Of a DNA stretch of 23,799 nucleotides, positions 20,384 to 23,799 are shown in pieces; position 1 is the first letter of the stretch; the number at the start of each line of letters is the position of its first letter. The notes beneath the pieces were generated by a model, which was not told the origin of the DNA, ran no database searches, and saw only the letters and a list, made by a program, of their open reading frames with translations. Source of the DNA: a virus. The translations under genes were made by a program, and so were the position numbers. Location: the IMG/VR virus record IMGVR_UViG_3300032020_000049, positions 1-23,799 of that record. One strand, 5' to 3'.

Positions 20384-21774
20384 AAAACCCATTTAAACGC
20401 GCCCCCATCGCCACACAACCAACTCAATATATGGACATGTCATCATACGACGACGCCGAAGAAAAAGTCGTCATGCCCACTTGGATGTTTAACCCACCAT
20501 ACGGACTGGGCAGACTAATGCGAAACGGAGAAGTCTTCAACGCCCGCGAAATGCGGTTGCTAGGCGGTTCAACGACGGTGTGGCAATGCAAAAAGAAGAT
20601 TGCAGATGCCGTTATCGCCGCAAAATGGGACATATTACCCACAAATCCCCAAAAAAGGAACGAGGATAAAATAAGAGAAATAAGACAATTTCTACAACTA
20701 GGCGCCAGACCAAACGTTCAAAACTACGAAACTTTCAACAGCATAATCTTCAGCACCGTCATGGACTTGCTGGATTTGGACGCGGGAGTAATCGTTAAAG
20801 TGTTCAGCAAAACGTTGAAAAACAGACTCGTCCGCATCCACAGCCGCGACGGAAGCACAATAATCAAACAAACTGATCCTTATGGCATATTGAAACAATA
20901 CTGGCAATACGACTACGCATCAATGATAGAACCCATCGCCCTAACACCAAGAGAAATCGCTTATCTCTCATTGAACCCGCGCAGCGACAGCGTTTACGGC
21001 GAAAGCCCAGTCGAAACAATAGTGATGGTAGTAAAAGGACTTGTAAAAGGAATCCAAACACACGAAATGATGTACCGCAAAGGTGGAATACCAAGCGGAA
21101 TCTTGGCTCTGGAAGGAATGAACCAACAAGACTTCACCGCCTTCAAAGCATGGTGGGAAACCAACATCAAGAATAAGGTCTATCAAAGAACAATGATAAA
21201 CGTGCCGACAAAATGGGTTCCACTCATAACAAGTTTCAGAGACTTGCAATTTCTGGAAACACAACAATGGTTCACGGAAATCGTTTACCGAACCTTTAAG
21301 GTTCCCCATCGCGGAATCGGAGCAGCCACACGCGAAGCCAAGGGAATACCAGAAGAAGAAACCCGCAGCTTCTACAAAGAAACAATAATTCCAATTTTGA
21401 CGACTCTGGAACAAGTAATGAACCAACAAATAATCCCGCACTTCTACGAGAACGGACAAGAACCAGACTGCTACTTCCACTATACGCTAATCGACTTGCT
21501 GGAAGAAACAAGCAAAATGGAACTGTGGCAAAAGAAATGGGACTACGGCGCAGCAACAATAGACGAATATCGATTATCAGAAAGTTTGGAAAAACTGCCT
21601 TGGGGCAACTTGAACCCACAAGCAATGAAGAACCTGCAAAACATCGCCCAATCATGGTGGTACGGAGCGTTTGACTCCGACGCGTTCAAAAACATCACTG
21701 GAATCCCCGTGCCATCAAAAGAAGAAATCCGCAAACTACTAACCAAACCAACACCAACGGAGACGCAACAATGA
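20380..21774 (+). CDS. Portal protein
   Basis: This 464-residue protein has the HK97/SPP1-type portal plan. An N-terminal arm is followed by a clip/wing region (CKKKIADAVIAAKWDI), a stem-like beta region (AGVIVKVFSKTLK, RIHSRDGSTIIKQ), and a central helical part with VYGESPVETIVMVVKGLVKG, the typical Y G.S..... helix. Then come GGIPSGILALEG and a long crown helix near TRSFYKETIIPILTTLEQVM. Length is typical. It forms the dodecameric ring at one vertex through which DNA passes. It is the third gene of the plus-strand operon and overlaps both neighbours by ATGA. No terminase gene precedes it, unlike most tailed viruses. Confidence 0.82.
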   Translation: MKNPFKRAPIATQPTQYMDMSSYDDAEEKVVMPTWMFNPPYGLGRLMRNGEVFNAREMRLLGGSTTVWQCKKKIADAVIAAKWDILPTNPQKRNEDKIREIRQFLQLGARPNVQNYETFNSIIFSTVMDLLDLDAGVIVKVFSKTLKNRLVRIHSRDGSTIIKQTDPYGILKQYWQYDYASMIEPIALTPREIAYLSLNPRSDSVYGESPVETIVMVVKGLVKGIQTHEMMYRKGGIPSGILALEGMNQQDFTAFKAWWETNIKNKVYQRTMINVPTKWVPLITSFRDLQFLETQQWFTEIVYRTFKVPHRGIGAATREAKGIPEEETRSFYKETIIPILTTLEQVMNQQIIPHFYENGQEPDCYFHYTLIDLLEETSKMELWQKKWDYGAATIDEYRLSESLEKLPWGNLNPQAMKNLQNIAQSWWYGAFDSDAFKNITGIPVPSKEEIRKLLTKPTPTETQQ

Positions 21775-22061
21775 GAAGGGACAGATTCACCATGATGATA
21801 GCCATGATGGAAGTCTTAGAAAAACCAATAATTATTACTCACATAATGAACAAAGCAAATGTCAATTGTTCCACAGTAAAACAAGAACTCGAAAACTTGA
21901 TAACTAAAAACCTTGCCACAATGATAATGCCTCCTAAAAAACCATTTCAACAATGCAACAACGAAAACATAAACCGATTTCACTACGTCTTAACACCCGA
22001 AGGAACAGAAGTTTTAAACAGTCTTCTAAAAGCAAGAACCCTTCTAATGGAGCCATCCTGA
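21771..22061 (+). CDS. Winged-helix protein in portal operon
   Basis: This 96-residue protein (starts MRRDRFTMMIAMMEVLEKPI) shows a helix, a recognition-helix candidate (NCSTVKQELENLITKNL), a long polar wing (with PPKKPFQQCNNENINRFHYV) and the archaeal wHTH ending LTPEGTEVLNSLLKARTLL. Overlaps the portal stop by ATGA. Its position inside a structural operon suggests a role in timing; direct contact with the virion is not excluded. Confidence 0.6.
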   Translation: MRRDRFTMMIAMMEVLEKPIIITHIMNKANVNCSTVKQELENLITKNLATMIMPPKKPFQQCNNENINRFHYVLTPEGTEVLNSLLKARTLLMEPS

Positions 22062-22120
22062 AGTTGTCGCTTCCCTCTCCTTTCTCCTCGAATTCCACGT
22101 TTTAAAGGAAGTGCAACAGG
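22057..22120 (+). promoter_or_regulatory. Imperfect long hairpin in the operon spacer
   Basis: CCT/AGG, GTTG/CAAC and CTTCC/GGAAG pair in nested order across the only spacer (62 bases) of the portal operon. The right arm includes the purine region that could serve as ribosome site for the zinc protein at 22124, and the loop begins with a pyrimidine tract (ctctcctttctcctc). It could control translation or RNA processing. Confidence 0.3.
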
Positions 22121-22123
22121 AAA

Positions 22124-22285
22124 ATGACTTCAATAGAAAAACTCAAGAAACTCAGCAAACTCGTATGTGAAAAATGCTTCCGACTGTCAGGCATCCCCGC
22201 TGAATATCTCGGAGCAGATTACGTCGTATGTCAAAGTTGCCCCATTCACCAACTCATAAACGAACTCATGGAGGAAATAAAATGA
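22124..22285 (+). CDS. 53-residue zinc-ribbon protein in portal operon
   Basis: Starts MTSIEKLKKLSKLVCEKCFR and ends INELMEEIK. Two knuckles, CEKC and CQSC, separated by about 18 residues form a classic zinc ribbon. It overlaps the next gene by ATGA (22282-22285). AGG precedes the ATG closely. Possible DNA- or RNA-binding protein; not assigned to a family. Confidence 0.6.
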   Translation: MTSIEKLKKLSKLVCEKCFRLSGIPAEYLGADYVVCQSCPIHQLINELMEEIK

Positions 22286-22569
22286 TAGAATACGAACTCG
22301 CAAACTTTTTCAGAACATTTATAATACTCTTCAGCGGAGACTGTATACTCGGCATCTGTTATGGATACAATAAGAAACTAGGAATAACAATAATTTTGCT
22401 TGGTTTAATCGGATTAATTACATTAGCAACAATAGCAATAATGTCTCTTTCAACATCTTCAACTTTCAACTTCTCATGGGGAAGTACAATTGCGGGATTT
22501 CTCATAGGATTAACTCATTCAACAATTTGGAAAAAAGCAACCGATGTAGGAAAGGAGCTAAAAAAATGA
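22282..22569 (+). CDS. Small membrane protein in portal operon
   Basis: I use the ATG at 22282 (MIEYELANFFRTFIILFSGD), overlapping the zinc gene stop; the frame is open from 22228 but within that gene. The 95 residues have about three membrane segments (FFRTFIILFSGDCILGICYG, LGITIILLGLIGLITLATIA, SWGSTIAGFLIGLTHSTIW) and a basic end (KKATDVGKELKK). Topology suits a holin-like or genome-entry membrane protein, but nothing decides. Stop overlaps the MuF start by ATGA. Confidence 0.55.
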   Translation: MIEYELANFFRTFIILFSGDCILGICYGYNKKLGITIILLGLIGLITLATIAIMSLSTSSTFNFSWGSTIAGFLIGLTHSTIWKKATDVGKELKK

Positions 22570-23210
22570 GCTTTACCGATCCATCCCGCACGATTTTGAC
22601 ATGGCGAGAATTCGGCAACACCGTCCAAAACAAGATAACCGAAATTTCCCTCACTCCAATCCACACAGAAGAAGACCTCCGCCTGCGACTGCTCCTGATG
22701 GAAACAGAAATCATGGAACTGTTCAGCGAATTCATGTGGTTGATGATGAGCCGAGGAATAAACTTCGCCGTTGAATACATGAACAACACTTCACCTGATT
22801 ACCACTTCGCATCGGAGTGGACTCCAGCCGACGATGAACTGTTCGCAAATCTTATGGAAGGGTGCCACGAATACCTAACAAAATGGACGGAAGACATACG
22901 AACGGATGCCTCCATAGAAATTCGCGAAGGAATAAGCCTCGGAGAAAGTTTGGATGAAATAGGCGCCCGCGTGGCGGAAACAGTCGGCACTTTCAAAAAC
23001 CGAGGAATGTTGATAGCACGAACGGAACTCATGCGAGCATTCAACAAAGCAGCACAAGACCGCTACAAGAAGGCTGGCTTTCGTATGAAATGGATAACTG
23101 CAAGAGATCCCCGTGTATGCGAAATATGTGAACCGATGGATGGACAAATCACGGAAGAAGTTCCACCCAAACACGTTTTATGCCGTTGCTGTCTCGTTCC
23201 AGTGATTTAA
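22566..23210 (+). CDS. MuF-type minor head protein
   Basis: I use the ATG at 22566 (MSFTDPSRTILTW), overlapping the preceding stop. The 214-residue protein has a helical N-terminal region and the phage Mu gpF-like C-terminal domain. This begins RIAETV-like at residue about 138 and runs through RGMLIARTELMRAFNKAAQD, then WITARDPRVCEICEPMDGQI, and ends PPKHVLCRCCLVPV. The CxxC and the HxxCRC set are the family's conserved ligands and are all present. MuF proteins work with the portal in head assembly and DNA injection; position after the portal agrees. No toxin domain is fused at its C-terminus, and the domain is complete. A homing endonuclease starts at the next base. Confidence 0.82.
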   Translation: MSFTDPSRTILTWREFGNTVQNKITEISLTPIHTEEDLRLRLLLMETEIMELFSEFMWLMMSRGINFAVEYMNNTSPDYHFASEWTPADDELFANLMEGCHEYLTKWTEDIRTDASIEIREGISLGESLDEIGARVAETVGTFKNRGMLIARTELMRAFNKAAQDRYKKAGFRMKWITARDPRVCEICEPMDGQITEEVPPKHVLCRCCLVPVI

Positions 23211-23799
23211 ATGATAAAAACAAAATGTGATTGTTGCAAAAAACGAATTCTAGTCAGTCCACATCATTACAAAAAATATAAACATCATTTTTGTTCTAGA
23301 AGCTGTTTTATTAATAAACATCCACTAAAAAAGACCAAACCGAGCAAAGAGGAACTATATAAACTACATTGGATAAAACAAAAATCTATAGCTGAAATTG
23401 CTCCGATATTTAACGTAGCAAGAATAACGATTAATCGATGGATGAAAGAGTATGGAATAAAATGGCGCAACAGTTCACAAGATATGAAACGCCAATTCAG
23501 ATTGGAGATAAGAGACAGATACAAAACAACACAAGCTGCTCATAAAGCTTGCAAAGGAAAACCAAATCCTAGATATAAAAAACAGCGATTAAATCCAACA
23601 AAATCAGAACAATACTTCATTAATTTATGTGAGCAATTAAGTTTGCCTTTTGAATATTGTGGTAATGGTGGAACAATAATAAATGGTCTAAACCCAGATT
23701 TTGTTCATTTGACAGAAAAAAAGATTATAGAAACTTATACTGGGCATAGAGCCTCATATAAAAAGAAACGAATAGAAACCTACAAGCAAGTTGGTTACG
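23211..23799 (+). CDS. EDxHD/Vsr-type homing endonuclease, 3' partial
   Basis: The gene starts at the base after the MuF stop and is cut by the window edge after 196 codons. Order of parts: a zinc knuckle (KCDCCKK, HHFCSRSC), a helix-turn-helix (KSIAEIAPIFNVARITINRW), a basic linker with a short repeat of charged residues, and a nuclease domain. The nuclease domain has SEQYFINLCEQL, FEYCGNGGTIINGLNPDF, then KKIIETYTGHRASYKKKR and YKQVGY, the pattern of Vsr-like (I-Bth0305I-type) homing endonucleases. Catalytic Glu, Asp, Glu and His positions appear intact. Its A+T content is higher than that of the portal and MuF genes, as expected of a mobile gene. Confidence 0.82.
   Translation, partial: MIKTKCDCCKKRILVSPHHYKKYKHHFCSRSCFINKHPLKKTKPSKEELYKLHWIKQKSIAEIAPIFNVARITINRWMKEYGIKWRNSSQDMKRQFRLEIRDRYKTTQAAHKACKGKPNPRYKKQRLNPTKSEQYFINLCEQLSLPFEYCGNGGTIINGLNPDFVHLTEKKIIETYTGHRASYKKKRIETYKQVGY

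Noticed and set aside
20968-21480. 170-codon minus-strand frame within the portal gene
   Set aside because: Shadow of the portal gene with biased residues (Phe, Val, Cys) and no upstream signal.
1-23799. Window ends joining as a circular genome, since the last and first codons would stay in frame
   Set aside because: The join would fuse a homing endonuclease in mid-domain to a baseplate domain; in-frame joining has a one in three chance, and no terminal overlap or terminase is present.

Overview
The window is most of the structural region, plus an accessory region, of a head-tailed (siphovirus-like, HK97-fold) virus or provirus, probably of an archaeon. The viral identity rests on a consecutive set of recognisable morphogenesis proteins: portal, MuF-type minor head protein, HK97-type prohead protease, major capsid protein, gp6-like connector, gp10-like tail completion protein, tail tube, tail chaperone with a frameshift, tape measure and baseplate hub. 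The archaeal assignment is an inference from a TATA-box promoter (TTTATATA, near 19956), oligo-T terminators, an archaeal-style tyrosine recombinase, archaeal-looking winged-helix and RHH regulators, and AGGAGG or GGTGA ribosome binding sites. A Bathyarchaeia-like host is possible but not proven.

Layout. Two long co-oriented blocks meet at one divergent and one convergent junction. Plus strand, right part (20.0-23.8 kb): RHH regulator, small gene, portal, winged-helix protein, zinc ribbon, membrane protein, MuF, and an EDxHD/Vsr-type homing endonuclease cut by the window edge. Plus strand, left part (0-10.4 kb): the end of a BppU-N-like protein, lectin-connector fusion, LAGLIDADG homing endonuclease, tail terminator-like protein, gp10-like protein, tail tube, chaperone G/GT, tape measure, a protein with six 33-residue repeats and a carbohydrate-binding-like end, hub, then a possible OB-fold protein and a Cas4-like Fe-S nuclease.

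Minus strand, read right to left: prohead protease, major capsid protein, two related putative decoration proteins flanking a charged coiled-coil protein, winged helix and a membrane (holin-like) protein (19.9-15.7 kb). These are followed by an accessory train of very small, mostly ATGA-overlapping genes (15.65-10.4 kb) rich in zinc-finger and membrane proteins, with the integrase inside it. Head genes are therefore split between two divergent operons sharing one short regulatory region with TATA box and inverted repeat.

Most junctions overlap by ATGA, so translation is probably coupled. Several true starts lie inside longer open frames, and at least ten genes shorter than 60 codons are real or likely. 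No terminase, polymerase or replication initiator is visible, and both ends cut through genes, so this is not a complete genome. The strongest single observation is a canonical -1 slip site (TTTTTTA, 3988-3994) that fuses the tail chaperone to a downstream reading frame ending inside the tape-measure gene.
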